From Symbiodinium natans (Eukaryota; Sar; Dinophyceae; Suessiales; Symbiodiniaceae), in the NCBI GenBank assembly GCA_905221605.1, contig CAJNDS010002641.1:124001-188000 (forward strand): a stretch of 64,000 bases of DNA, given 5' to 3'. A model generated the notes under the pieces. It ran no database searches, was not told where the DNA came from, and saw nothing but the letters and a program-made list of their open reading frames with translations. Of this stretch, positions 1-13,041 are shown in pieces. A program made the position numbers and the translations under genes. Within the stretch, counting starts at the first letter, position 1. The number at the start of each line of letters is the position of its first letter.

Positions 1-884
1 TACCTATTTGTAATGGTTATGAGTGTCATGTTCGATGACGTAGATAGACGGCTTCGCACACAAGGTACTCCGCAAAATTCTTGGTCAGTAGGCAAACCTG
101 TATATGATCTAGAATACGCCGATGACACCATGCTTATTGGCGTTACCCCTACCCAGCTTGAAGACATGCTCTGTTCTGTTCAAGTAGAGGCATCTCTTTA
201 TGGTCTTAGCCTAAATTTCGACAAAACCGAGCTACTCCGCCACCCTAACCACCCCGCCACAATCAAATTCGCCAATGGCCGCAACGTACCAGTTACAGAG
301 TCCGTCAAATACCTCGGTTCCCAGGTAACATGGGAAAAACCGACCAAAGCAGCCTTGCAAGCCAGAGCCCAACAAGCGCATGTTTCGTTCCTTAAACTTC
401 AACACGTATGGCAAAGCAAACTTTCCTGGAAAGTTAAATCTAGGATCTTCTATTCCTGTATAGTGCCCTCATACCTCCATGGACTCTCCACCCTCACCCT
501 AGAAAAGACCCACTTCAAAACTATCGATGGATGGTACTTCAGATACCTCAGAAGAGCCCTGAAATCAAATCCTCATATTACTCCAGGATTTCCAATAAGA
601 GAGTTTGGAAATGCGCTGGTAGGCCAATATTGCCATCTCAAACCTTTCTGTCCAGTCAATTTAAACTTCTCACCCAATCAATTACCACTCCGCCAGACAA
701 GCCGCAGCACCACGTAGTCTTTTCCCCCGGATATAAGGATAGAATTAAGTTCACTAAGTCCAAATCTCGCGGACACCCCGCAAGGTATTGGTTTGAACTG
801 GTTTCCTCAGAAGCAATACGCTACCTCAACCACCACATAGACCACTCCGCTCCCCCAAGAACGGAAGGCTACAGAAGAGACTAA
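1..884 (+). pseudogene. Non-LTR retrotransposon reverse transcriptase, 3' fragment
   Basis: This is the C-terminal part of a LINE-type reverse transcriptase, the enzyme that copies element RNA at a nicked target. The frame is already open at base 1 with a PYLF-like YLFVMVM stretch, so the 5' end lies outside the window. The catalytic YADD box falls at about 115-126, followed by GLSLNFDKTE and a VKYLG motif, as in LINE palm and thumb regions. The frame opened at base 1 runs to 717, but the family-like continuation (IKSSYYSRISNKRVW) is in another frame from about 561 to the stop at 884. The switch sits at an A-run at 562-564, consistent with a one-base loss. No endonuclease domain is visible. 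It is probably a dead copy, although a sequencing indel could also explain the shift. Confidence 0.85.
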
Positions 885-1520
885 GACCTAGACCCCTCCT
901 TCGGTGATCGCCTGACGACTGCGCCAACGCGCGCCCCGACGCTTTTCCCGCTGTACCAAAAGACAGTTGGATGCGCGTGGCAAGCATAAAAAAACCCTAA
1001 ACCCTAAACCCTAAACCCTAAGCCCTAAGCCCTAAACCCTGAACCTCAAAGCCTACAGCCAAGGAGACCCCAACTTCGCACCCTGTACTCCGATTGGGTA
1101 TCTAGTTGATGTGGGAGGGCTGCCTGCCCAGGGCCCCCAAACCTGAATTTCCCAAGCCCCAAATCCCAAGTCTTAAGTCCTGAGCCCCAAAATCTTCAAC
1201 CCAGGGTCGACTTCGCCTTCAAGTTGCCTCTTCCCAGCGAAAGCCCTGCAGCGCAAGAGTGGACAAAGCGGCCCGGCTGGCTTTCGGTCTCTTTGGGGGC
1301 GTGTTCGTTCTTAGCTTGGGCGTCTTAACTTGAGCTTCAGGCTTTTTGACCCTAGGGTCTTAGGAGGGGCTTAGGGTTTCAGGCTCGAGGCCACAGGCTA
1401 GATGATGGGACCGCAGCCTTTTGGACGCCCACGCCCTTGCAAGCCCCCGAGTTGACCCCGGAGACTTCAAGGGGCCACTGAACTCCACATCCTTAACCCT
1501 TAACCCCTAACCCCTAAGCC
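885..1520. other. LINE 3' flank running into telomere-like repeats
   Basis: About 100 bases follow the retrotransposon stop, ending in an A-run at 987-993 that passes directly into CCCTAAA heptads (about 991-1040, then degenerating to CCCTAAG and CCTGAAC). No credible open frame is seen. A second patch of degenerate heptads lies at 1490-1545. Confidence 0.6.
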
Positions 1521-1680
1521 CTAAAGCCTAAACCCTAAACCCCCTTTGATTCTTGGATTCTTGGTGGTGCCCTCTTTATTGAAGGGGTGGGGGACTCTAT
1601 GGTGCCAAGTACTTCCATACCCACCGTACACCTCATTAGTGACCTTAGAGGGTTGTTTGTATGTATGCGCAGGTATATGT

Positions 1681-2172
<492 letters not shown>

Positions 2173-2405
2173 GTCAATGAAAATAAATGAGTAAGTAAGT
2201 AAATAAGCATTGAATTATTTACGTCAATAAATAAATGTATATATATATATATATGTATAGTGATATATGATGTATGCTTTCTGCACTCAAAAGGCCCCAA
2301 ACTTAGAACCTTCTGCAAGCCAAGGTTTTCATGCGCTTTCGGGCTCGGCCTCGCCAAACTACAATCCGGCGGGGAGCAGGATTCCAGAGGCTGGGTGCCA
2401 GGGAA

Positions 2406-2498
2406 GGTTTAGGATTTAGGGTTTAGGGTTTAGGGTTTAGGGTTTAGGGTTTAGGGTTTAGGGTTTAGGGTTTAGGGTTTAGGGTTTAGGGTTTAGGG
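2406..2498 (+). repeat. Interstitial telomere-like (TTTAGGG)n
   Basis: About twelve near-perfect TTTAGGG heptads in the G-rich orientation. TTTAGGG is the plant-type telomere repeat, also known from dinoflagellates. The position between other sequence shows that it is interstitial. Confidence 0.95.
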
Positions 2499-2650
2499 GA
2501 GGGAGGCGGAGGTTGGCTGTGCTTGGGGCCTGTGCTTGGGGCAGCTGGGGCCACCTTCATCCCCAAACCCCTCAGCCCTTAAACCCTCAACCCCTAAGCC
2601 CTAAGCCCGAAACCCAAAGCTTTCAAGCTTTTCAGGAGCCCCAGAATCAG

Positions 2651-2702
2651 AAGAGCCTCGCCTCCGTGGCCGCGCGGCTCTTTGCGGAGCGCCGACAGCA
2701 AG
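2651..2702 (+). CDS. Candidate isolated coding exon
   Basis: A short frame, KSLASVAARLFAERRQQ, is bounded by an AG acceptor (ATCAG) and a GC donor (CAAG|GCCGCC), matching the splice pattern seen elsewhere in the window. It is alanine/arginine-rich and would be helical. No partner exon was linked to it and no family is recognised. Confidence 0.3.
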
Positions 2703-3688
2703 GCCGCCTGTTCAGGGGCGCAGTCTCTACGTTGACATAGAACCACAAGCCATGTAAAGAAGTAAGTACTAATCAAGCACAGCTCTTGTGTGTGTGTGTA
2801 CACCTCAGTCATTTTACTTTTTCCCCGCCCTCGGTGTGGGGTTGTTAGATTTGAGCTCAGCGGTTCTCCACCCCCCAGAGAAAACCCTGCGTAGAAACCG
2901 TGTAGTTTCTAAACCCCAGGAATCCCACAACAAATCCAAGAGGCTCAGGTTTTTGGTAGGGACATTTTTCAAGTAAACCGCCTATTATCTCTTCAGTGGT
3001 TGCCGCTGCTTTGCATTCTTTGACCTTTAGACTGGAGGGAGCAGCCCTAACGGGGGGGTCTCCTCAAACCCTGAACGAGAAGCTGTCTCTCAAACTCCAG
3101 ACCCTCTACCCCCTCATCACTATAGAGTCTTTCGGGGGACATCCTGCAATGTTCCTGTGGGAGACAACTCATGGATGACCCAGATTCATCCATCCAGCTG
3201 TTGCTGTCGCGACCCCTCTGAAGGCACGTGTTGTGAGACGACATCTGAGATACCCCTTGCAGCGTGACGCTTTTGACTGCCATGATGGCAAAACTCAGGT
3301 TTCAAGTTTGTGTGCAAGAAATGGCACCCGAGCTCCGACATGGCAAGCTTCGGTGCCTTTTCAGCCACGCTTTTCGATTTTGGAGTCAATTTGGGCTTTT
3401 GGTTTCAGAGGACCGGCACTCACCTGGAAAGCCTCTGCGAGTCAAACTCCCGGAGGTGCAGCAAAGAATCCCCAGGTGAGGCGGTCGTAGGAGTCTTTCG
3501 CTGGATGTTTTGGCCCAGTTCCCGGCTCTCGTCTGTACAAAGGATCCCTGCAAGAGCTCTGCTGCACAAAGCCTGCAAAAATCGTCGGAGGGCTGGACTT
3601 GTTAACAAGCGCACGGTGCCTGTAGCCGTAGCCTTGACTCGGCCATGTCCCTAACTCCCCAACCTTAAGCCCTCAATGCCCCTAACTT

Positions 3689-3758
3689 ATGGTCCCTTTT
3701 TGGGCGAATTAACAGGGGCCCCGCCCTTACAATAGGGGAGACCCAAAAAGGGGGCCAT
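3689..3758. repeat. Short inverted repeat (hairpin)
   Basis: The left arm at 3689-3705 (ATGGTCCCTTTTTGGGC) is nearly the reverse complement of 3740-3758, with a loop of 34 bases. It could be a small transposon relic or a foldback element. Confidence 0.6.
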
Positions 3759-3764
3759 CATTTA

Positions 3765-5907
3765 CAGAACCGACCTAACATGCTCCAAAAAAAAAGGGCC
3801 AAAGCCTTGCGCCCTTCCAAGGCGCAAGGCCGCCACGGCCAAGGCCAAGGCCGAGGGGCTGCCAGGAAGCCCAGGATTATTTTAAGGGGGCTATAATTTG
3901 GGGGGGAACATAAAAGAAACAGTCCTGAATAGGGATTAGAGTACCCCCCCCCCCCCTCCCCTCCCCCAAATATAATTCCTATGAAGGGCGAGGGCTATAA
4001 GAGGGTATAAGGGGGGGGGGGGGGCTTGAGGGCTGCACAAGGCCCTTTCGGAAGGGCTCAGGGTCTTTTAGGGCATTTCCGGTTTCGGGGTGTTTGGGTT
4101 TCAGGGGCCTGGGGTTTAGGTCAGGGCGTTGGGATGTGGAGTTGTGGGAGGAACACATGTGGAGTCTTTTTCACTTGTAGGGCGCTCAGGGCCTGTTCAG
4201 AGTTGAGGAACATTTCTTATGGGGAGAGGTCTCAGAATCTTTTCCTGAATCGGGCGGTTCTTACAGTCTGATTGAAACCACCAAAAACCAACAAATCTCT
4301 AAACCCGAATTCACCCTAGCGCAATCTGTTTGAGCTCTAGTTAAACCCGAACTACACCACCTGAAACCCGAAGCCCCACGCCCCAATTAAACCCAATCCA
4401 AGCCAATTGCACCTTGTGTCCTCAGCCACCCCAAATCGCTGCACCAACCCGAAACTGGAAAACCCTGGACTCTAGATCCTGAACCCTACACTATGTCTTC
4501 CGATCGAGGCGGGGCAGCCAGAGACAGTTGAAGTCCGACGTGGGACCCTCAAAGCTTGCACTTGTAATGTTTGAGTTCAGGAATTCGCGTAGGGTTTGAG
4601 GTTTAGGGCCTGGGTTTGATCCGGGTTCAAGGATTTGGGGAGTGGCCTGACGCTGGCCTTGTCCTCGTTCGGGGCCTGGCTCGCATTCCTTGTCGAAGCT
4701 CTACGACAGAAGCTCCCTGCCACATCCTCTTGCCAGAATGGTATCCCCGCAACTGAGGTCCAGTCCTTCGCCCATGCGTTCAGCTGCTGCTCTCAGCCTT
4801 CTTTTGCCAAGCCTGGTGGAGCTGCTTTCCGAAGCCCAGAAGTTTCAGAGACCTTCCTTCAACCCTGCGCCACAAGGAGGCGAGTATGGAAGCCTTAGCT
4901 CTCAGCCTAATCAGACCCTGCAGAGCCACCTGAAACCCCAGACCTCAATGCCCTAAACCCTAGTTGAGCCCTGAATGAACCCCAAACTGTCAAAAGGCCC
5001 AGAACCCCCAAAAGATTACAAAATCCCTAAACCCTAAACCCTAAAACCCATAAAAATAGAAACAAGATCAGAAAACAAACGCCGAGGCCAGGGGCTGAAG
5101 GCAGTTGAGAGGGAGCTCCTGGAGAGGAGCCCCATGGAGAGCCTTCCTTTCGTTTTTCTCTCGGGTTTTGTTAGGGGGTTTTCTTTCTCGCTCGGTTTCT
5201 CCAGGTTTAGGGTTTAGGGTTTAGGGCTGTATTATGACTCAAGACCCCTACCCCCCTTCCCCCCAAGCGCAGCCCGGCGAGCGAAAGCTTGCCAAGCCCC
5301 AAGCCCCAGACACCAAAGACCGTGAGCTCACTACGATGCGAAAAACAAGCTAGCGGTTTTTGGGCCGTGAAGCTACCTTTTCACCAAAAAGGGGCCCAAC
5401 CTAGTACCGCCCACAACTAGCCAAACCAGCCCGTCTGCCCCTGCCCCCCCCCCCCCCCCCCCCTCCCCCCCCCCCCCTCCCCCCCCTCCCCCCCTCCCCC
5501 CCCCACCCCACCCCCACCGCTGCCACTGTTGCAGCACCCCAACCCCTCAGAGAGGGCTTCTGTCTTTTGTGCGTCAGGATTGCGGCCGAAGAGAAGAAGA
5601 TGTGGCCACCGCCTGGTTGGGACTTGGGTCTGTTTTTTTCTTGTTTTTTGTTGTATTTTGCAATTTTTGGCGGGCGAGCCTGCAGTTGCTCTCAGGACTT
5701 GTTTTGCTTTCTCGATTGGGTCTCTGTTCAGGGTGTTTCGACTCACAAGGCTATAGTCGTGTATAAAGGTAATCCGACAGTATAAAGTACAACAGTATAG
5801 GGATGTTCCCGTTACGACTGATAGATGTTTCATCGGGCATCGGTCTAAACCCCAAGCCTTACGCCCTAAGCCACCTCTCAAACGCCCAAAAAGTCTTCTT
5901 CTGCCAG
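3765..5907. other. Spacer without a confident gene
   Basis: Degenerate heptads of the CCCTAAA type, homopolymer runs (C around 3942-3957, G around 4012-4023) and several overlapping short frames are present. One frame at 4735-4900 has a plausible protein texture (LLLPSLVELLSEAQKFQR) but no supported splice sites. Otherwise nothing is supported. Confidence 0.4.
5443..5518. repeat. Poly-C/CT tract
   Basis: About 75 bases are almost entirely C with scattered T. The glycine-rich minus-strand frame over it is a by-product of the tract. Confidence 0.9.
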
Positions 5908-8050
5908 GCGGCTCGAGCTCAACCGCTTGCAGGATCTTGAGCATGGCTTAGAGGTGCTTCTGGCGGGGCTTTTGGGGGAGTTTGGGGTTGTGTGGACCTT
6001 CCAGCATGTCGTTGGATGTCTCGGAGCCCCACAAAGAGGCAAATCTAGAAGTTAGCCTCGGCAACAGAGGTGCTGTCAAAGTCATTGCTGCTGACGGTTA
6101 CTTCCTTGATGAACAGCAGTCCATCCATTCTGTGGGGCACAGCCAAATGCCCAAGATCCCCGGCGGCTCCAGAGCAAAATAACATACGGCAGGAGTCAGT
6201 CAACGAAGAACAGGGCTGTGTCTTGCGATCGAAATTTGCCTGTGTTGGCCTTTAGTTAGAGTTGTGCCTCACGACTAGCTTTGTAAGGAGTCACGTAGAA
6301 GACCCACACCCAATACACCCCAAAACCGTGAAGCCTACAGGTGAGGATCAAGGCCGAGAGAGAGGTGCGGTCCAACGAGGTTCAGTCTTGGAGGAGTGGG
6401 CTTCGGGTTTAGGGTCTTGGGGATTCTGGGCCCTGCGCCGGGGCCAGGGGGGGGGTTGAGTTGAGTTTCCAGTGTGCGGTTTTAGACGGTTTTGTCGTTG
6501 AGGTGGCGGATGGCTCATTCGGGGACTGGGTGTGCTACATTTTGTTCTCTTGCCGCATCTTTCGGCACGCAGAGGCTCGGGTTATGTAAGGTTCAGGGTT
6601 TGATTCCGAAGCCCATGAGGAGCCGCCATGCAGCCCTGGCCACTGACCTCGAGGCTCTCATCACTCGGCGTGACCAAGAGGTGCGACCAGGGTTACGGTT
6701 TAGGGTTTAGCGTTTAGGGTTTAGGGTTTAGAGTTTGGTTTTAGGGTTGTGCGAAACCGATTAAATTGACTAACCCTTGTTTCAGGGCCTAGGCCTAGGC
6801 CCGCTTGAGCACTAAGCATATGCAGGCATCGGGCTACCGCTGCAGCACAATTTCATGTGTGATCCCCAACGCTTGCTGATCTTCGTGAACAGTTCTGTCG
6901 GAAGCTGCCTCCGCCGCAGAGACTGTCTGGGGTGCGGGAGTCGAAGACCAGGGTCGCGGACGCGTTGGGACAACCAAGCAAGAATATCTGGATTCGTTCA
7001 ACACATCGCAGGGCCCGTGTGCTCGGGAGGTTGGGGTTCCAGCAGCTCAGGGTGTCGGGTTGGGGCAATGGAGAGCATTGCTTGGCGGAGGTCTTTGAGC
7101 TCCAGTCGAAGGTCAATCTGGCCATCAGCAATCGAGAAGCGCAGGAGCATGCACTTTCCCCAGCCCTAAGCCTAAAGCCCTGGGTCGTGTTTCGGGAGCA
7201 GGCGAACTTGAGAGATGTTTTTTGCACTGGCAGGAGTCCTCGGCGAAGCAGGAGCGCGCTGCTCTGCAAGAGAAGGCATCTGTGACCCTCGATCGGGTTG
7301 CGGTTTGGGGCTAGAAGGTTGGGGATGTAGGGTTTGGTATGTGGGGCTTTCACCATGTTTCACCTGGCTCCTGCAGGCGGAGGCCTTGTCGAAGGATGTG
7401 GCGTTGGTCGAGGCGGTATGTTCTAGGACCTGTGCCAAAAAGTTCTCTGACTGCATAGACTTTCCTGTTTTGTTGACCTGTGGCTCTCAGCTTGATAGAC
7501 ATCGCCAAGAGACATGTCGGGCAGGAGCCCTCAAGGTCCTGAACCCTACAGTCCCCTAAAGAGTCCAAAAAAGCAGTCAGCAGCGTCCGCGTGGCCTTGC
7601 AATGGCTTCGTGACGCGTCAGGCCTGGTGAAAGCTACGACTGCGCGGCTGGTCACGTATGTTGATGGGCTTCTCCGATTAGGCCCATGGAAGACGGCTGC
7701 AACTACAACACGCCGGGTCCTGAGCCTTGCAGGTTAATTCCGTGGAACGACCGTGAACTTCGGTGCCAAAACAACGCAGCCTCGAACAATATGCGAGGCT
7801 GCACCGCCTGGACTGCCCTGCGGATGCAGTGGGCGGAGTGTTTCTATGTCTCGGGCAACGCTGGCTTTTGCAAGTGCGTTACAAGCACAAAACCTGAACC
7901 TTCAACCCCCCCCCCCCCCCACGTCTAATTTGGGAGTTTCCGCCCAAACCAAACCCCATCAGCCGCACCTGTGAAGCCCAAGTCCTCCCCGCGTTTCCAG
8001 GAGGGCAAAGACCCCTCGGAGGAGGCCTTCCGTCGCTGCGAGGACCCCGG
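5908..8050 (+). CDS. Coiled-coil protein gene, partial exon chain
   Basis: Small exons follow one another with compatible phases: 5908-5945 (RLELNRLQDLEH), 6634-6680 (LATDLEALITRRDQE), 7091-7144 (VFELQSKVNLAISNREAQ), 7234-7275 (ESSAKQERAALQEK), 7377-7418 (AEALSKDVALVEA), and probably 8001-8050 (EGKDPSEEAFRRCEDPG). All are charged and heptad-like, as in long coiled-coil structural proteins. Inferred donors are GC (5946), GT (6681), GA (7145), GC (7276) and GT (7419); every acceptor is AG. Introns hold degenerate heptad repeats. Neither a start nor a stop codon was found, so the gene is incomplete as described. It may extend upstream or to about 11 kb. No specific family is recognised. The exon chain is an inference from frame and phase. 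Confidence 0.55.
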
Positions 8051-11000
8051 GTATCTGCGGGGTGGTTGGGTCTTGCGGCTCCAGGGATCTCGGGCCTCCA
8101 GGGTTCCTTTGTTGCTGCTCGCGGGGATTGGGATTCTGTAGGATACCCTGCGCAGGAGGAGCAGCGGCCTTTCCTGCTCTCGGGCTTCGTCTGGTTCTCA
8201 GCTGTGCAAGACACCACAGCGTCCTGACACAAACGAGCCCTGTCGGCGTGGCTGGCTCTGCTCTGGTATTGCCATTTCGAGTCGCTCTGGCAGCTTTAGT
8301 CGGAGACAAGAGTGCCCCCAAAATGCAAACCGAAAAACAATAATCAACGTGAATACTACGAATCTCTGTCAAGAACACTCAGCCAAGATTTTGCCTCGTC
8401 CGCATTGAAGCCCCATAGTTGCTGCTCACAAAGAAGGTGACGGAACATCCCAAAGTGCTCCCTTAAACTCTCGACTTTTAGGGGATTCAGGGTTAAAAGC
8501 CCTTCAATACCCTGTATCCATAGTCCCCTGAGGCCGGCCTGGAATTCTTCTCCTGGTGGCGTGCGGGCCCTGGAAAATTAGCCGTGAGGGGCGGGGAGGG
8601 GTAGGGTTAGGGTTGGTTTGGGTTTGGGGTTTGAGGGTTGAAGCTTTTTCTTGGGCGGAGGAGTCCCCTTAGCCCTGAATCCTCGACCCTGCCCTGTTCT
8701 TTCGACCGGTTGTTGCAAGAGTTAAAGGTTCACGTTTCAAGGCTAAACCCAAGCCGTAAAATCTAAATATCTACTGCCGGCGGTGGCGACGAAAGGGGCT
8801 TGAGGGCTTGGTGGTCTTGAAGGTCAAGATGGCTCGGAAAGCCGTAAACTCTAGACGCTAAATCTCAGTCTTGGGGTCTGAGCTACTTGATTCAGGTTTG
8901 AGGGGCTCAGGATGCGCGTGTTGTAGGGTTGAGCGGCCAGCTTTTCGTTGGGATGCCGGTTTAGAGGCTATGTAAGGCTTAGCGTTGGGGTTGCTGCTCT
9001 AACTATGCGTCGGTCCGGCTTGACGAATGGGCACTGCGCTCCAACAATCTCCGCCTCAGGCGACGAGGTTTTACGGCGCTATGGCGACGAGGACGGACCA
9101 GCACCAGCTTCCTTCGGCCCATCCCCGGCTCTTCGAGACTTTGCTGTTTTTCTCGTGATGTCCTCGTCACATGGGTTGAGGCTCTACGGTGAGGGTGGGG
9201 CGCAGAGCATCTAGGATGCGCTGGGATGGGCAACATGTCGGTGGAGGTTTAGGCAACTGGGGCGCATGTCTGCAAAACCGCTTCAACCCTCAAACCTAAA
9301 TAGCTGGAAACTCTAGATGATACCCTACAGTGCCCCCTAAACTCTGGCAGTCTAGAAAAGTAATAACGTGTTGGGCAGGTGGTGTACTTCGTCGAGGCAT
9401 GTGGCTTGACCTCGAGACGCGCGCTGATGGAAAGCTCCTTGAAGGTCTTCGCCGCCGAGCGCGGGGCTGAGCACTTGGGTTTCAGGCTTTCAGGGGAGCG
9501 CAGCTTTCTTCTTCAGGGCATTGTAAGGGGATCAGGGTCTAAACCCTGAAAGCAAAAGCTTGAACGGTGCATCAAGGTGCGAGAAGCTTTCTGACCGAAG
9601 CAGATTCGCATACCTTCAGAGCGAGATGGTCTCTGAGAAGGTCGCCGGGCTTGCAAGGAGTCCAGAAAGTCTACTTCTGGGCGCTTCGTTTCAGTGGGCA
9701 CCGTTTGGACGGCAGGTGGCAGGGACGGCAGCTAAGAGAGCCCCGAGGTTTTGTAAGGTACCAAAAGCGAGCCTTGCAAGTAAACTGCAGTTGACAAGAC
9801 AGGTTCCGTGCCCAATGCCACAAGCGAAGCAAATGCGGAGACCTGGCAATCAAACACAGCCAGAGTTTCAAGATACTCAGACTTCCAAGATGTGCCCAAG
9901 GCTTTTGGTCCACAGGCTTTTCGGCTGGTCCCCAGACATCGGGACACGACACCCTGAACCCTCAGGGGAGGCTTCTTATAACACTAAACGCTCAGCTTGA
10001 AGCCTTGTAGGCCCTCGGCCCAGGACCCTCAGCTGGTCGAGCTGCTTTGGCGCAACCTCCCGGGTGTGCTACCCACAGGCACGCGGAGGAAATCTTGAGT
10101 TTGGCTCGGGAGTGGGGCGTCCGTCAAGTGCCTTTAGCTTACCTCACAATGGGGTCCACACCTCAAGCCACAACCTTTGAACATAGACACCTCCAAGACA
10201 AAATGCGGAGGACCATTGCCGGATACTGCCTCTGACGGCCGCCGCTTTTTCGTCGAAGCGCTTTTCGTCGAAGCACTGTCCCCGTCACTTTCCCTGTCCC
10301 TTAGGAGCCTGCAGGGTCAGGATGCGGGATCTTGAATACCCCCCCCCCCCCCCCCATCCCAAACAAAACTCACTAACCCCGCCGCTTGCAGGCCCTGACA
10401 AGGATGTCTTCCGCAGCTGGCCCATGCTGCGCGGCCGCAGAAGCTTGGGGTTTGCCCTTGAAGCCCCGTCGCATGGGATCAGGGCCCGAAACCCCCGAAG
10501 CACACCGAAATGCCCCCCGTAACCTTGCAGCAAAGTCCGAGAGCATACAATGGCTCACGGAGACCCCCTGCTCAGGAAGCTGGCGCCCGTCCGGCACCCC
10601 AGGTGCCTCGTGGTGCGGGTGTGAAGGTTGTTCCTCGACCCTAAAAGCCCCGTGAACCCGAACTGAGGGCTTATAATGCGGCGCACCAGTGATTTTTTCA
10701 TCTACTTCGACCGGCTCATGGTATCTGAAAGCTTCTCTGAATCTGGAGGGTCTTCCCAGATTCGCCCTGGGCTCCAGCACCTAAATCCTCAAGCCGAAGC
10801 CCGAAGCCCTGAAGCCCGAAGCCCGAAGCCCGAAGCCCTGAACCCTAAACCCCAAACCCTAAACCTTAAGCCTTAAACCCTAAACCGCAGAAGCTGGGGC
10901 CTTTCCAGACCGAGGCCGCGCTGTCCCTGCTTGTGGCGGGTGCCGGGGCTGGGGGCCCCCAGCGCACTGAGGGGGTGACCAGATGCGCAAGGTTTCACTC

Positions 11001-11160
11001 GGGGTACTTCGGCCCCCATGCACTTTCCCCTCGGTCCCTGAAGCATGAACCAGACCTAAAAACCGGGCTTTAACCCCAAGCCCCAAAACCCTCGACACCC
11101 CCAAAGCCGACTTCGCACAAGGCGCGGACGCCCCTGCGGAGGTCTGGCCTCGAAGCACCA
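8051..11160. other. Spacer or intron-rich tract with weak exon candidates
   Basis: Overlapping open frames in two or three registers make exon calls unsafe. Weak plus-strand candidates are near 9427-9470 (LMESSLKVFAAERGAEH), 9567-9660 (RSRFAYLQSEMVSEKVAG) and 10386-10440. Heptad derivatives such as GAAGCCC repeats occur at 10793-10850. These could be later exons of the coiled-coil gene upstream. Confidence 0.3.
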
Positions 11161-11399
11161 CAGTGCTCTGCCTGCAGTTGAGGGGTCGTTTCAGGGTTTA
11201 GGGGTTTTGTACTATGGTGGTTTCCGAAATTAGGGTACCTTCTTGGGGTCCTTATTAGAAGAGAGTCCTACTATTTGGGCTCTATGTTAGGGTCCCTATG
11301 TTCGCATATGTGTATATGTACATGTATATGTATATGTCCACGACTGTATGTGTTCATGCGTACGTCCAGACACACATAGACCGATCGGTTGGATAGGCA

Positions 11400-11446
11400 G
11401 ACAAACGGACGGAGACACACACACACACACACACACAGAGAGAGAC

Positions 11447-11527
<81 letters not shown>

Positions 11528-12177
11528 CACAGACACACAGACACACAGACACACAGACACACAGACACACAGACACCCAGACACACAGACACACAGACAC
11601 ACAGACGCACACAGACACACATACACCCATACACAGCCTAACACAGACACAACACACAGACACACAGACACACAGACACGCGTAACACAGACACACACAA
11701 CACACAGACACACACAGACACACAGACCACACAGACACACACACAACACACACCACACACAGACACACACAGCACACACACAAGACAAACACACACACAC
11801 ACACACAGACACACACAGAACCCACACCACCGACACACACACGACACCACACACACAGACACAGACACACGCAACCCACACAGTACCACACACACACACA
11901 CACACATACACCCCACACCACAGACACACACACACACACCACACACACACACCAGACACACACAGACACACACACACACACAACGACACAGATACACACC
12001 CCCACAGACCAGAGACCACGACACACACCAGAGACCACACACACACACACACACAGACACACACACACACGGACACACACACACACAGACACACACAGAC
12101 ACACACAGACACACAGACACACACACACACACACAGATACACACACACACACACAGACATGCACACACACACACACA

Positions 12178-12261
<84 letters not shown>

Positions 12262-12346
12262 CACACACACACACACACAGCAACACACACACACACACAC
12301 ACAGCAACACACACACACACACACACGCACACACACACACACACAC
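11400..12346. repeat. CAGA and CA-rich simple sequence block
   Basis: (CA)n at about 11415-11437, (CAGA)n at about 11449-11526, then a long mixture of CACA/CAGACA words, including pure CA at about 12179-12257. Long frames on either strand are low-complexity artefacts. Confidence 0.95.
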
Positions 12347-12446
12347 NNNNNNNNNNNNNNNNNNNNNNNNNNNNNNNNNNNNNNNNNNNNNNNNNNNNNN
12401 NNNNNNNNNNNNNNNNNNNNNNNNNNNNNNNNNNNNNNNNNNNNNN
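12347..12446. other. Scaffold gap of 100 N
   Basis: Exactly 100 undetermined bases, the conventional size for a gap of unknown length, inside simple sequence just upstream of the kinase array. True length and copy number here are unknown. Confidence 0.98.
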
Positions 12447-12652
12447 ACAGAGACCCACAGACACCCACAGACACCCACAGACACCCGCAGACACCCGCAG
12501 ACACCCGCAGACACCCGCAGACACCCGCAGAGACCCACAGACACCCACAGAGACCCACAGAGACCCACAGAGACCCACAGAGACCCACAGAGACCCACAG
12601 AGACCCACAGAGACTCACACAGACACAGAGACACAGAGACGCAGAGACACAG
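12447..12652. repeat. CAGACACC(C/G) minisatellite upstream of kinase copy 1
   Basis: Degenerate 10-12 base words (CAGACACCCG, CAGAGACCCA). The same tract recurs at about 22160-22378 upstream of kinase copy 6, which shows that this flank was duplicated with the array block. Confidence 0.9.
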
Positions 12653-13041
12653 AAGCCTCGACCCGGAGAAGCTTTAGGTGGTTCCTGTGTCTCACTGGCC
12701 GCATGCGGCTGAAGATGCTGCCCGACGAGAGGCCATGGGCGGGGGATTGTTCTGAGCTAGGATCCTGTTGGCCCTCGGGCATCGCGCAAGCAACGGGGCA
12801 GTGCTGAGCCACACTCCTTAGCCTTAACCCCGCAAGTATGTCGTATCAGCGCATCAACAGGCAGGGATCTTTGGGTTTAGGGAATCCTCAACAGTTTCCA
12901 CGAAGGTTTCGTCCCATTAATGCTGGAAGCGGGGGGGGCGGGGGCAGCTGTGAACCGGTCTTGCACATGATTTGCCGCGGCAATGCAGGAATTCCTCACT
13001 CAAGGAAAATTCGATATTCCAAGGTGTCCGGAAGCCTGGCA

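Noticed and set aside
11271-12634. Minus-strand frames of 300-445 codons rich in Cys-Val and Ser-Val
   Set aside because: Low-complexity translation of CA/CAGA repeats, running through the N gap.
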